Below, one piece after another: positions 25,188-32,859 of a DNA stretch of 35,038 bases. The position numbers and the translations under genes are program-made. Source of the stretch: Clostridia bacterium (GTDB lineage Bacteria; Bacillota; Clostridia; Lachnospirales; Lachnospiraceae); assembly GCA_910574835.1 (NCBI GenBank), contig CAJTDE010000040.1, forward strand, positions 1 through 35,038, written 5' to 3'. Numbering within the stretch: the stretch's first letter is position 1; every line of letters starts with the position of its first letter. Below the pieces are notes generated by a model. The model did no database searches. It saw nothing but the letters and a program-made list of their open reading frames with translations, and was not told the origin of the DNA.

Positions 25188-26366
25188 ATGAATAATTTTC
25201 AATACTATACCCCCACAAAGGTAGTTTTCGGAAAGGACACGGAAAGTCAGACAGGCGATTTGATCAAGGAGCAGAAGTGCAGCAAGGTTTTGGTGCATTA
25301 TGGAACAGGCAGTGTGAAAAAAAGCGGTTTGCTGAATCGGGTCTATGAGGCTTTGGATGCGGCGGGAATTTCTTATATAAGCCTTGGCGGAGCTGTGCCC
25401 AATCCCCGGCTGTCATTGGTGTATGAAGGCATTGAGCTGTGCAGGAAGGAAGGCGTGGACTTTATCCTGGCTGTGGGCGGCGGAAGCGCCATTGATTCAG
25501 CCAAAGCAATTGCCCTGGGAGCAAGATATGAGGGAGACGTGTGGGAACTTTATTTGAAAAAGGCTTCGGCGCAGGATGCGGTACCCTTGGGCGTGATTCT
25601 GACGATTGCGGCTACAGGAAGCGAAATGAGCGATTCTACCGTGATTACCAATGAAGAGGGATGGTTAAAGCGCGGCCTTCACAGCAGCCTGATTCGGCCC
25701 CGCTTTGCTGTTATGAACCCGGAGCTGACCTATACTTTGCCGGAATATCAGACGATGAGCGGGTGTACGGACATTTTAATGCACACGCTGGAGCGGTATT
25801 TTTCCCATGAAATGGATACGGATCTGGTGGACGGCATGGCGGAGAGCCTTCTAAAGTCTGTGATGCGCGCGGCGAAGGTTCTCTTAAAAGACCCAAAGAA
25901 TTACAATGCCAGAGCGGAAATTCTCTGGGCAGGCAGTTTATCACACAATGGTTTGACGGGCTGCGGCCGGACGGGTGATTGGGCCTGCCATCAGTTGGAG
26001 CATGAACTGGGCGGCATGTTTGACGTGGCGCACGGCGCCGGGCTTGCGGCTGTGTGGGGAAGCTGGGCGAGGTATGTGTATAAGGAGGACGTGGCCCGTT
26101 TTGCTAAGTTTGCGGTAAATGTGATGGGGATTCCTTATGACTACGCAGATCCGGAAAAGACGGTTTTGGAAGGAATTGAGGCTATGGAAAGCTTTTTCCG
26201 TTCTATTCACATGCCGGTAAGTATCCATGAGCTTGGAGTGGAAGTGACGCAGGAGCAGATAAAAGAGCTGGCCTATAAGTGCACCTATATGGAACAGCGT
26301 ACCATTGGCGGAATCAAAAAGCTGGGAAAAGAAGATATTGCTCAGATTTATGAGATGGCGAAGTAG
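25188..26366 (+). CDS. Iron-containing alcohol dehydrogenase (butanol dehydrogenase-like)
   Basis: The product is 392 residues. ATG at 25188 begins MNNFQYYTPTKVVFGK, the usual family start; AAGGAG lies 11 bases upstream. The nucleotide-binding motif GGGSAIDSAK is at 97-106 and the ATGSEMSDS segment at 142-150. Fe ligands are assignable as D195 and H199 (CTDILMHT), H268 (CHQLEHELGG) and H282 (VAHGAG). The enzyme reduces aldehydes to alcohols with NAD(P)H. Sequence character is closest to the BDH/YqhD branch, but substrate is uncertain. It heads a plus-strand run of four genes that ends with the terminator at 30915. Confidence 0.92.
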   Translation: MNNFQYYTPTKVVFGKDTESQTGDLIKEQKCSKVLVHYGTGSVKKSGLLNRVYEALDAAGISYISLGGAVPNPRLSLVYEGIELCRKEGVDFILAVGGGSAIDSAKAIALGARYEGDVWELYLKKASAQDAVPLGVILTIAATGSEMSDSTVITNEEGWLKRGLHSSLIRPRFAVMNPELTYTLPEYQTMSGCTDILMHTLERYFSHEMDTDLVDGMAESLLKSVMRAAKVLLKDPKNYNARAEILWAGSLSHNGLTGCGRTGDWACHQLEHELGGMFDVAHGAGLAAVWGSWARYVYKEDVARFAKFAVNVMGIPYDYADPEKTVLEGIEAMESFFRSIHMPVSIHELGVEVTQEQIKELAYKCTYMEQRTIGGIKKLGKEDIAQIYEMAK

Positions 26367-26378
26367 GAAGTGAAGAAA

Positions 26379-27773
26379 ATGGGAAACACAAGAACAGATC
26401 TGGGAACGGAGAAGGTGAGCCGCCTTTTGGTGCGGCTGGCCATACCGACAATAACGGCTCAGATTGTCAATATGCTTTACAATATCGTGGATCGGATTTA
26501 CATTGGGCATATTCCGGGAGAGGGAGCCTTGGCGCTGACGGGGCTGGGCTTATGCTTTCCGGTGCTGATGCTTGTTACCGCATTCTCCAGTCTGGTAGGA
26601 ATGGGCGGCGCCCCCCAGGCGTCTATTAAGATGGGACAGCAGGATTCGGAGAGCGCGGAAAAGATTCTGGGAAACTGCTTTACAATGCTGCTGGTTTTGG
26701 CGATTATTTTAACAGTGGTGTTTCGGTTCAACGGGCAGGCGCTTTTGTTCCTGTTTGGAGCCAGTCAGGATACCATTGGCTATGCCCTGGATTATTTGAA
26801 TATTTATATTCTGGGAACAATCTCTGTGATGCTCTCATTAGGACTAAACGCCTTTATTACAACCCAGGGCTTTACAAAAATCAGTATGCTGACTGTGGTG
26901 ATAGGAGCCGCGGTTAATATTGTACTGGACCCGATTTTTATTTTTGAATTTGGAATGGGCGTTCAGGGGGCGGCGCTGGCTACCATTATCGCCCAGACGG
27001 TTTCAGCGGTATGGGTTTTGAAATTCCTTTTGGGAAATCAGACCATTTTGAGAATTAAGAAGGAAAATATGAGGGTCCGCAGTACGGTGGTTTTGCCGGT
27101 GCTGGCCCTGGGCTTGTCCCCGTTTATTATGACGAGTACGGAGAGCCTTTTAAATATCTGCTTTAATACGTCTTTGCAGAAGTACGGCGGAGATCTGGCA
27201 GTGGGAACGATGACGATTCTCTCAAGCTGTATGCAGGTGTGCAGTCTGCCCCTTCAAGGTCTGGCTCAGGGGGCGCAGCCTATTATCAGCTATAATTTTG
27301 GGGCAAAGAATCTGTCCAGGGTGAAGGAAGCTTTTCGCCTGTTGTTTATCAGTGCAATCTGTGCGTCTTCAGTGATTTGGCTGATTGCTATTTTTATTCC
27401 AAGCTTTTTCCCGTCTTTGTTTTCGGGGGATGAAAAGCTGATTGCTTATGCTTCCTGGGCAATTCGGATTTATCTTGGGATGGCCTTTGTGATGGGAGCG
27501 CAGATGTCCTGTCAGCAGACTTTTGTGGCTATCGGGGAGGCGAAGATTTCTCTGTTTCTGGCACTGTTTCGGAAGATTATTGTATTGATTCCTCTGATTT
27601 ATCTTTTACCGAACTTTTTTGCAGATAAGGTATTCGCAGTATTTCTGGCGGAGCCGGTGGCGGATACGATGGCGGCGCTTACTACAACTACGCTGTTCTT
27701 CGGGAGATTTCGGAAACTGTCCCGGAAGACGGACTGGGCGGGGCAGACAGATTTGAAACGGACAGGTGTATGA
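26379..27773 (+). CDS. MATE-family multidrug/sodium antiporter
   Basis: The product is 464 residues. ATG at 26379 is preferred over GTG at 26370 because AGGAAG (26365-26370) lies 8 bases ahead of it. It has about 12 hydrophobic segments in two similar halves, beginning with LLVRLAIPTITAQIVNMLYN and a RIYIGHIPGEGALA segment, and in the second half LPLQGLAQGAQPIISYNFGA, the typical MATE signature. It should export organic cations or metabolites with Na+ or H+ influx. It starts 12 bases after the dehydrogenase stop and its stop overlaps the next start by 4 bases (ATGA). Substrate unknown. Confidence 0.92.
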   Translation: MGNTRTDLGTEKVSRLLVRLAIPTITAQIVNMLYNIVDRIYIGHIPGEGALALTGLGLCFPVLMLVTAFSSLVGMGGAPQASIKMGQQDSESAEKILGNCFTMLLVLAIILTVVFRFNGQALLFLFGASQDTIGYALDYLNIYILGTISVMLSLGLNAFITTQGFTKISMLTVVIGAAVNIVLDPIFIFEFGMGVQGAALATIIAQTVSAVWVLKFLLGNQTILRIKKENMRVRSTVVLPVLALGLSPFIMTSTESLLNICFNTSLQKYGGDLAVGTMTILSSCMQVCSLPLQGLAQGAQPIISYNFGAKNLSRVKEAFRLLFISAICASSVIWLIAIFIPSFFPSLFSGDEKLIAYASWAIRIYLGMAFVMGAQMSCQQTFVAIGEAKISLFLALFRKIIVLIPLIYLLPNFFADKVFAVFLAEPVADTMAALTTTTLFFGRFRKLSRKTDWAGQTDLKRTGV

Positions 27774-28822
27774 TGGAGACGCAGATTAGAAAATTGGATT
27801 ATGCAGCGATAGATATGGATATCATTGAGAAGGCCGGAAGGATTCTAAAGGAGGGCGGTTTGGTTGCTTTTCCCACGGAGACGGTTTACGGTCTTGGAGG
27901 AAATGCTTTGAATCCGGCATCTTCGGAGAAAATTTACGCAGCTAAGGGGCGGCCGTCGGATAATCCCCTGATTGTACATATTTCGGAAAAAGACGATGTG
28001 TATCAGATTGCAGAGCAGGTGTCGGAGCGGGCAAAGCAGTTAATGGAGGCGTTTTGGCCAGGGCCTTTGACACTGATTTTCTCTAAAAAGGCTTTGGTTC
28101 CGGATAAGACAACAGGGGGGCTTTCGACGGTGGCAGTACGGATGCCCAGTGATAAGATAGCGAGGGCTTTGATCCGGGCATCCGGCGGCTTTGTGGCGGC
28201 TCCCAGCGCCAATGCCTCCGGGCGGCCCAGCACAACTACGGCGGCCCATGTGGCGGAGGATCTAAGCGGACGCATTGAGATGATTCTTGACGGGGGACAG
28301 GCTGTGATTGGCCTGGAATCTACCATTGTGGATGTGAGTGAGGAACAACCTGTGATTCTGCGGCCGGGAGTGATTACCAGGGCTATGATGGAGTCTGTTA
28401 TCGGGCCTGTGGAGATAGACAGGGCTGTGATAGCGCCGGATTCTCATGTAAAGCCAAAGGCGCCTGGAATGAAGTACCGTCACTATGCGCCCAAAGCTTC
28501 CCTGACTATTGTGGAAGGGGAGACAAAGGATGTGATAGAGGCTGTGAACCGGCTGAGTGCCGAAGCGGCGGCAGAGGGAAAACGGGTCGGAATCATGGCC
28601 ACGGACGAGACGGCCGGGTGCTACGGTATGGGTCTTGTCAGAAGCCTTGGTGCGCGCAGCCGCGAGGAGGAGATTTCCATGCATCTTTTTGAGGTGCTCC
28701 GAAGCTTTGATGAGACAGATGTGGATTGTATCTATTCGGAGTCCTTTGGGGATGCGGCTATTGGACAGGCGATTATGAACCGGCTTTTGAAAGCGGCGGG
28801 GCACCGGGTGATTGAGGTGTAG
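27770..28822 (+). CDS. L-threonylcarbamoyladenylate synthase, Sua5 type
   Basis: The 350-residue product contains a YrdC/TsaC domain (about 15-205) and a C-terminal Sua5 domain. Key motifs are GGLVAFPTETVYGLG, KGRPSDNPLIVHI, WPGPLTLI, VAVRMPSD, APSANASGRPS and GLESTIVDVS, then PGMKYRHYAPKA at the linker to the Sua5 domain. It makes threonylcarbamoyl-AMP from threonine, bicarbonate and ATP, the first step toward t6A37 in ANN-decoding tRNAs. ATG at 27770 overlaps the MATE stop (ATGA), so translation is coupled; a second ATG at 27773 is possible. The gene is usually called tsaC or sua5/ywlC. Confidence 0.95.
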   Translation: MMETQIRKLDYAAIDMDIIEKAGRILKEGGLVAFPTETVYGLGGNALNPASSEKIYAAKGRPSDNPLIVHISEKDDVYQIAEQVSERAKQLMEAFWPGPLTLIFSKKALVPDKTTGGLSTVAVRMPSDKIARALIRASGGFVAAPSANASGRPSTTTAAHVAEDLSGRIEMILDGGQAVIGLESTIVDVSEEQPVILRPGVITRAMMESVIGPVEIDRAVIAPDSHVKPKAPGMKYRHYAPKASLTIVEGETKDVIEAVNRLSAEAAAEGKRVGIMATDETAGCYGMGLVRSLGARSREEEISMHLFEVLRSFDETDVDCIYSESFGDAAIGQAIMNRLLKAAGHRVIEV

Positions 28823-28831
28823 GGGGAAGAG

Positions 28832-30916
28832 ATGAGAACATGGAATGAAAAAATGCTTTTGCAGACAGCGAAGGTTTGGAAGATTCCGCTGTTGTTGTGT
28901 TTTCTTGCGGTTTTATTGGAGCTATTTGTTTTTAATTATAAGCATTGGGAGTCTTTGTTCTGGCAGGGGGAGCATATTCCGACATTCAACTGGCTGACGG
29001 GGGAAGGGCTTTCCAAGGAGGAGAATGCACTTTTTCGCATAACAGAAGCAGAGGGTGAGGAAACAGCTACCATTGAGCTTACGGATATCAACCGGACGCT
29101 CCACAATATTCATATAAGCATTTCTCAGGAAAATGCGTCAACAGCGGCGGATAAGGCCGTAAATATTCAATTAAAGGTTAAGGACGGCACAAGCGCTAGT
29201 TATTTTCGGATTCCGGAGAGAGATATTGTGTCCGGAGTACCGAAGAGTGAATATATAAGGCTTCACCTGTGCGGTGAGGTAAAGGATATCCTGCTGATTA
29301 TCAATTCTACGGAGGGTTCGCTGATTCGTATCCATGATATCAGCGGCAATGTGCGTGTACCCTTTTTCTTTTCCTTTGGAAGAATGTTTGCCGTTATGGC
29401 GTTTTTGCTGGCGGGATATTTTCTGAAGCCGGATTCGAAGGTTCACAGAAGGCTCTATGTAGAACACGCCTTTAGGGGGAAGCTTATCATTGCCGTACTG
29501 GCGGCGTTGGAGATTTTCTCCGCCGTAGTAGTTGCTCAGAAAAATCCTCAGTCAAAGGAAAACAGTAAAGAAGTCTATCAGCAGCAATATCAGCTTCTGG
29601 CTCATGCTTTGGCAAAGGGGCAGCCTTGGCTGGAGATAGAACCGGACGGCTTTCTGGCTGAACTGGAAGATCCTTATGATTATCGGATTCGAAGCGCAGC
29701 GCTGATGGAGACGGATGGCACTTATATTTGGGATGCTGCTTATTACCAGGGAAAATACTATGTTTATTTTGGCGTTGTGCCGGAGATTTTGCTATTTCTT
29801 CCTTATTATCTGATTACGGGAAAGGATCTTTCCACAATGGCCGTAATCCTGCTTGAAGGAGGACTCTTTATTCTTGGCATTTTTGCCCTGCTGGGGACTA
29901 TTGTCCGCCGCTGGTTTCCAAAAACGCCGTTTTCCGTGTATTTAATGATGGCTCTTTTGATAGTGAACGGAAGCGGCATCTGGACGTATTTCCGAAATCC
30001 GGGGTTTTATGAAATACCTATTCTGGCGGCATTGGCCTGTGGATCGTGGGGATTGTATTTTTGGTTTTCTTCTCTTTCGGGGGAGCGGGTCAGTCGCTGG
30101 CGCATGTCATTCGGATCTTTGCTTTTGGCCATGATTGCCGGGTGCCGTCCGACGCTGGTCCTTGTTACCCTGCTGGCATTTCCTATCTTTTGGAAGCCGG
30201 TGAAGGAAAAACGGATTCTGGGAGAACATAAGATCATGGATCTTACCTGCTTTTTTGCGCCTGTTTTACTGGTCGCGGCAGGGTTGATGTATTACAATTA
30301 TGTTCGTTTTGGGAGTGTGACGGATTTTGGAGCTATGTATAATCTGACGACCCAGAATATGCCCCAAAGAGAGTTTATTGTGGGTATGATTCCTATGGAA
30401 CTGTTTGCCCTGCTGTTTCAGTCTCCTTATATGACGGGGGTATTTCCTTATTATCAGCAGGCGCCTATTGTAAGCCAGTATGCGGGAACGCTGCTTGGAG
30501 AATCGGGATTTGGCGGTGTTGCGGCTACAAACGTTATCTTGATTTTTGCTTTTATGCCTTATCTGTTTCGGCATATAGAGTATAGCCGTGCCGCCTATGC
30601 ATCTTCGTTCATTCTTCTGGGCGCCGCACTTGTTATTGTTGTGGCGGATACGCAGATTGGCGGAATTGTTCCCCGTTACCTGGTGGATTTTACGTGGCTT
30701 TTGTTTTTGTCGGTTGCTTTTTTGTTCCTCGGGTGGAATCAGAAATATCTTGGTACGCGTTTTTGGAACATGGGCTGGCTTTTCTTCCTGGTCCTGTTTG
30801 TGCAGAGCATGATTTTTAACGGGCTTACTATCTTTACGGATGTCTATGAGAAGGTGGAGGAGTTTAACCCGGAATGGTTTTATCAGGCGGCGCATCAGAT
30901 TGCGTTTTGGATGTAG
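28832..30916 (+). CDS. Polytopic membrane protein, GT-C glycosyltransferase-like
   Basis: The 694-residue product starts at ATG 28832 behind AGGGGG. A membrane helix lies at about 18-36, then a beta-rich extracytoplasmic domain of about 140 residues, a second helix near 180-198, and at least eight more helices in the C-terminal two thirds. The segment DPYDYRIRSAALMETDG and the following WDAAYYQGKYYVYFGVVP resemble the acidic first loop of GT-C-fold, lipid-linked glycosyltransferases, which carry catalytic acidic residues there. I do not recognise a characterised homologue, so a role in envelope glycan transfer is inference. It follows the Sua5 gene by 9 bases and ends the four-gene run. Confidence 0.75.
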   Translation: MRTWNEKMLLQTAKVWKIPLLLCFLAVLLELFVFNYKHWESLFWQGEHIPTFNWLTGEGLSKEENALFRITEAEGEETATIELTDINRTLHNIHISISQENASTAADKAVNIQLKVKDGTSASYFRIPERDIVSGVPKSEYIRLHLCGEVKDILLIINSTEGSLIRIHDISGNVRVPFFFSFGRMFAVMAFLLAGYFLKPDSKVHRRLYVEHAFRGKLIIAVLAALEIFSAVVVAQKNPQSKENSKEVYQQQYQLLAHALAKGQPWLEIEPDGFLAELEDPYDYRIRSAALMETDGTYIWDAAYYQGKYYVYFGVVPEILLFLPYYLITGKDLSTMAVILLEGGLFILGIFALLGTIVRRWFPKTPFSVYLMMALLIVNGSGIWTYFRNPGFYEIPILAALACGSWGLYFWFSSLSGERVSRWRMSFGSLLLAMIAGCRPTLVLVTLLAFPIFWKPVKEKRILGEHKIMDLTCFFAPVLLVAAGLMYYNYVRFGSVTDFGAMYNLTTQNMPQREFIVGMIPMELFALLFQSPYMTGVFPYYQQAPIVSQYAGTLLGESGFGGVAATNVILIFAFMPYLFRHIEYSRAAYASSFILLGAALVIVVADTQIGGIVPRYLVDFTWLLFLSVAFLFLGWNQKYLGTRFWNMGWLFFLVLFVQSMIFNGLTIFTDVYEKVEEFNPEWFYQAAHQIAFWM

Positions 30917-30947
30917 AGGATGGGGATATTCCCATCCTCTTTATCTT
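30915..30947 (+). terminator. Intrinsic terminator overlapping the stop of the membrane protein gene
   Basis: AGAGGATGGG (30915-30924), loop GATATT, CCCATCCTCT (30931-30940), then TTATCTT. The perfect 10-bp stem begins inside the stop codon of the preceding gene. Confidence 0.85.
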
Positions 30948-31100
30948 ACGGTATCATAATGTGACCGCATACGAACATTTTTTTTGCTTTTAACAGTTTT
31001 TTATCTCTGTCATACCTGGTATGGAATTTAAATATAATGTTTCCTGGATAGCATTCCAATCTTCTTCTGATATGAGAACGCTGTTTTTTCCGCGCATTTG

Positions 31101-31146
31101 CAAAAAAGAAAAAGAACTGAAAACATTGAAAAATCAACGTTTTCAG
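31101..31146 (-). terminator. Terminator of the minus-strand tRNA-Leu
   Basis: CTGAAAAC (31117-31124) pairs perfectly with GTTTTCAG (31139-31146). On the minus strand this is followed by a long T-rich tract, complement of the A-rich bases 31101-31116. It ends the transcript starting at the promoter near 31314. Confidence 0.85.
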
Positions 31147-31159
31147 TCCTCTAAACCAA

Positions 31160-31243
31160 TGCGGAAGATGGGACTTGAACCCACACGGCACGAATGCCAC
31201 AAGATCCTTAGTCTTGCTCGTCTGCCAGTTCCGACACTTCCGC
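31160..31243 (-). tRNA. tRNA-Leu, anticodon AAG
   Basis: The minus strand folds as an 84-nt class II tRNA. Acceptor GCGGAAG (31243-31237) pairs with CTTCCGC (31167-31161), with A73 at 31160. The anticodon stem CAAGA/TCTTG encloses the loop CTAAGGA, giving anticodon AAG (reads CUU/CUC, with A34 presumably modified to inosine or unmodified). A long variable arm GGCATTCGTGCC and the T-loop GTTCAAGTC are present. CCA is not encoded. It is transcribed divergently from the next tRNA-Leu. Confidence 0.95.
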
Positions 31244-31285
31244 ATCTTGTGCGGCTCTCAAGCTGTTATCTCAAGGCACTTAATT

Positions 31286-31314
31286 ATACTACCATTTCCA
31301 GAGCAAAAAGTCAA
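31286..31314 (-). promoter_or_regulatory. Promoter of tRNA-Leu(AAG)
   Basis: On the minus strand TTGACT (31314-31309) and TAGTAT (31291-31286) are 17 bp apart, with TG just before the -10 (extended -10). An overlapping TATAAT three bases on would give a 20-bp spacer. The tRNA begins about 36 bases after the predicted start. Confidence 0.7.
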
Positions 31315-31357
31315 GTACTAACTTCATAAAAAAATGTCAAAATTTTAGAAAAAAGTG

Positions 31358-31386
31358 TTGACATTTTATTTAAAATTCGGTAGAAT
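31358..31386 (+). promoter_or_regulatory. Promoter of tRNA-Leu(CAG)
   Basis: TTGACA (31358-31363), a 17-bp spacer and TAGAAT (31381-31386) form a near-consensus promoter. The mature tRNA begins at 31398, only about 5 bases after the expected transcription start. Confidence 0.9.
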
Positions 31387-31397
31387 ACTATTTGTTC

Positions 31398-31480
31398 GCA
31401 GGAGTGGCGGAATGGCAGACGCGCAGGCTTCAGGTGCCTGTAGTCGCAAGGCTGTGTGGGTTCAAGTCCCATCTCCTGCA
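31398..31480 (+). tRNA. tRNA-Leu, anticodon CAG
   Basis: This is an 83-nt class II tRNA. Acceptor GCAGGAG (31398-31404) pairs with CTCCTGC (31473-31479), with A73 at 31480. The anticodon stem CAGGC/GCCTG encloses TTCAGGT, giving anticodon CAG (reads CUG). It has a long variable arm and T-loop GTTCAAGTC. CCA is not encoded. The last 27 bases resemble the other tRNA-Leu closely. A tyrosine integrase gene lies 85 bp downstream, so the 3' end is a plausible integration site. Confidence 0.96.
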
Positions 31481-31494
31481 TAGATATTTTAGTT

Positions 31495-31530
31495 GGGAAG
31501 CCCGTATTTATGAGGCTTCCCTGTTTTTTT
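31495..31530 (+). terminator. Terminator of tRNA-Leu(CAG)
   Basis: GGGAAGCC (31495-31502) pairs perfectly with GGCTTCCC (31514-31521), followed by TGTTTTTTT. It is a textbook rho-independent terminator, 14 bases after the tRNA. Confidence 0.93.
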
Positions 31531-31564
31531 CTCATCGAATCCGATGGTACGTTCTGGTACGATT

Positions 31565-32857
31565 TTATAATCTCAAAGCCGTTTCCAAAGCTTTCGCCTG
31601 TTCCTCTCTTGAGCTTCTATCAAAATAGTAATAGCGAAGAGTAGTGCTGATATCGCTATGCCCTGCAAAACGTTGAACCATACGGTTATTGACATTGGGG
31701 CTGTCAAGCAGCACGGAAAGGCATGTTTTCCGCAGTTTATGAGGGCTTTTAATAATTGTTCCCATCCGTTTGCATAACTTTCTCAGCTTGTGATCTGCGG
31801 CGTTATAGCCTAGACGGTTTTCGTAATTTTTATTGGTGCTTTGGAAAATCCATTCTGCAGTGTAGTTATGCTGTTGGTTAAAAGCTCTTACATTCTGCAG
31901 AATATTCTGAGCTTCTTTTGTTAACGGGATTTCACGTCTGCTTGAATTCGTTTTCGTCCATTCATATACTCCATTATTGTCAGCTTGACGCTCAATAGAA
32001 ATCCAGTTATCTTTAATATCTGACCATTTCAATCCACAGCACTCACCAATTCGCAGGCCAGTTTCGAGCATAAGCAATATCTGCAATCCAGCACTCGATG
32101 CACAGTTTGGGTATTTCTCCAGATCTTCATAGATCATTTGTCTAAGCTGGAGACGCTCACTATCGGTAAAAACCTGCTCTTTATCAAGAGGTGTACCCTT
32201 AGAACGGACAAATTCTTTACGGAGCTTTTTACTCACTTTCGGCCAGGGATTTTCTGAAATAATAGCAATATCCTCGTCAGCGGCATATTCTAAACAGTTA
32301 TCAACAATCTGAAAAATTCGTGAGAATTTTTTATTATCTATAAATGTTTTGTCTTTTCCCTTGACTTTTGCCATAAGCGATTCAGCCCATTCCCGTAGCA
32401 TAGAGCTTGTGAGGCTTGGTATAGGTGTTGTGATTAGTTTTTGGCTGGTTTCAATTAAATAATAACTTTTCCATTCTGCCTCTATCCGCTTAATAGTTTT
32501 CTCCACTACAGTTGGACGTTTATGATTTAACCATTTGGGATAGAATTCTTCCAATGTAATGTTTTTGGTATCCTCCTTTTCATACCAGTCTGCCAGCGCA
32601 AACCACAGTTTTTCCTCGCTGGATTTTCTGATTTTCTTTTTGCCGTCTGGATGCGTGGGATCATCCACGGTGGTAAACCAGCCACTTTTTTCGGTGCAGT
32701 AAACTTTATAAGGGTGCTTTTTCATTGCATATTTTACAGCTCTTTTCATATTGATTATATTCTGCACCTCATCCTCCTGCATCATATCATCAAACGCCAG
32801 GGAAGGGAAGTGTTTTTTGTCAAATGTATGTACGTTTTTATCATAGGGGATAAACAT
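31565..32857 (-). CDS. Tyrosine recombinase/integrase
   Basis: The 430-residue product has the three-part layout of element integrases: an N-terminal arm-type DNA-binding segment (about 48-92, with KVYCTEKSGWFTTV), a SAM-like core-binding domain (about 95-200) and the catalytic domain. Catalytic residues are R269 (ETGLRIGE), H373 and R376 (SPHKLRKT), H400 (FAGHSDISTT) and nucleophile Y409. It would integrate and excise a mobile element by site-specific recombination. The start lies 2 bases after the stop of the methylase gene, and its ribosome site AAAGGGGGGG lies within the end of that gene. Its 3' end faces the tRNA-Leu(CAG) gene, the usual arrangement at an attachment site. Confidence 0.92.
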   Translation of the reverse strand: MFIPYDKNVHTFDKKHFPSLAFDDMMQEDEVQNIINMKRAVKYAMKKHPYKVYCTEKSGWFTTVDDPTHPDGKKKIRKSSEEKLWFALADWYEKEDTKNITLEEFYPKWLNHKRPTVVEKTIKRIEAEWKSYYLIETSQKLITTPIPSLTSSMLREWAESLMAKVKGKDKTFIDNKKFSRIFQIVDNCLEYAADEDIAIISENPWPKVSKKLRKEFVRSKGTPLDKEQVFTDSERLQLRQMIYEDLEKYPNCASSAGLQILLMLETGLRIGECCGLKWSDIKDNWISIERQADNNGVYEWTKTNSSRREIPLTKEAQNILQNVRAFNQQHNYTAEWIFQSTNKNYENRLGYNAADHKLRKLCKRMGTIIKSPHKLRKTCLSVLLDSPNVNNRMVQRFAGHSDISTTLRYYYFDRSSREEQAKALETALRL

Positions 32858-32859
32858 AA

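Noticed and set aside
31392-31644. Plus-strand reading frames of 62-78 codons over the tRNA-Leu(CAG) region
   Set aside because: They cover the tRNA, its terminator and the antisense of the integrase 3' end; there is no ribosome site.
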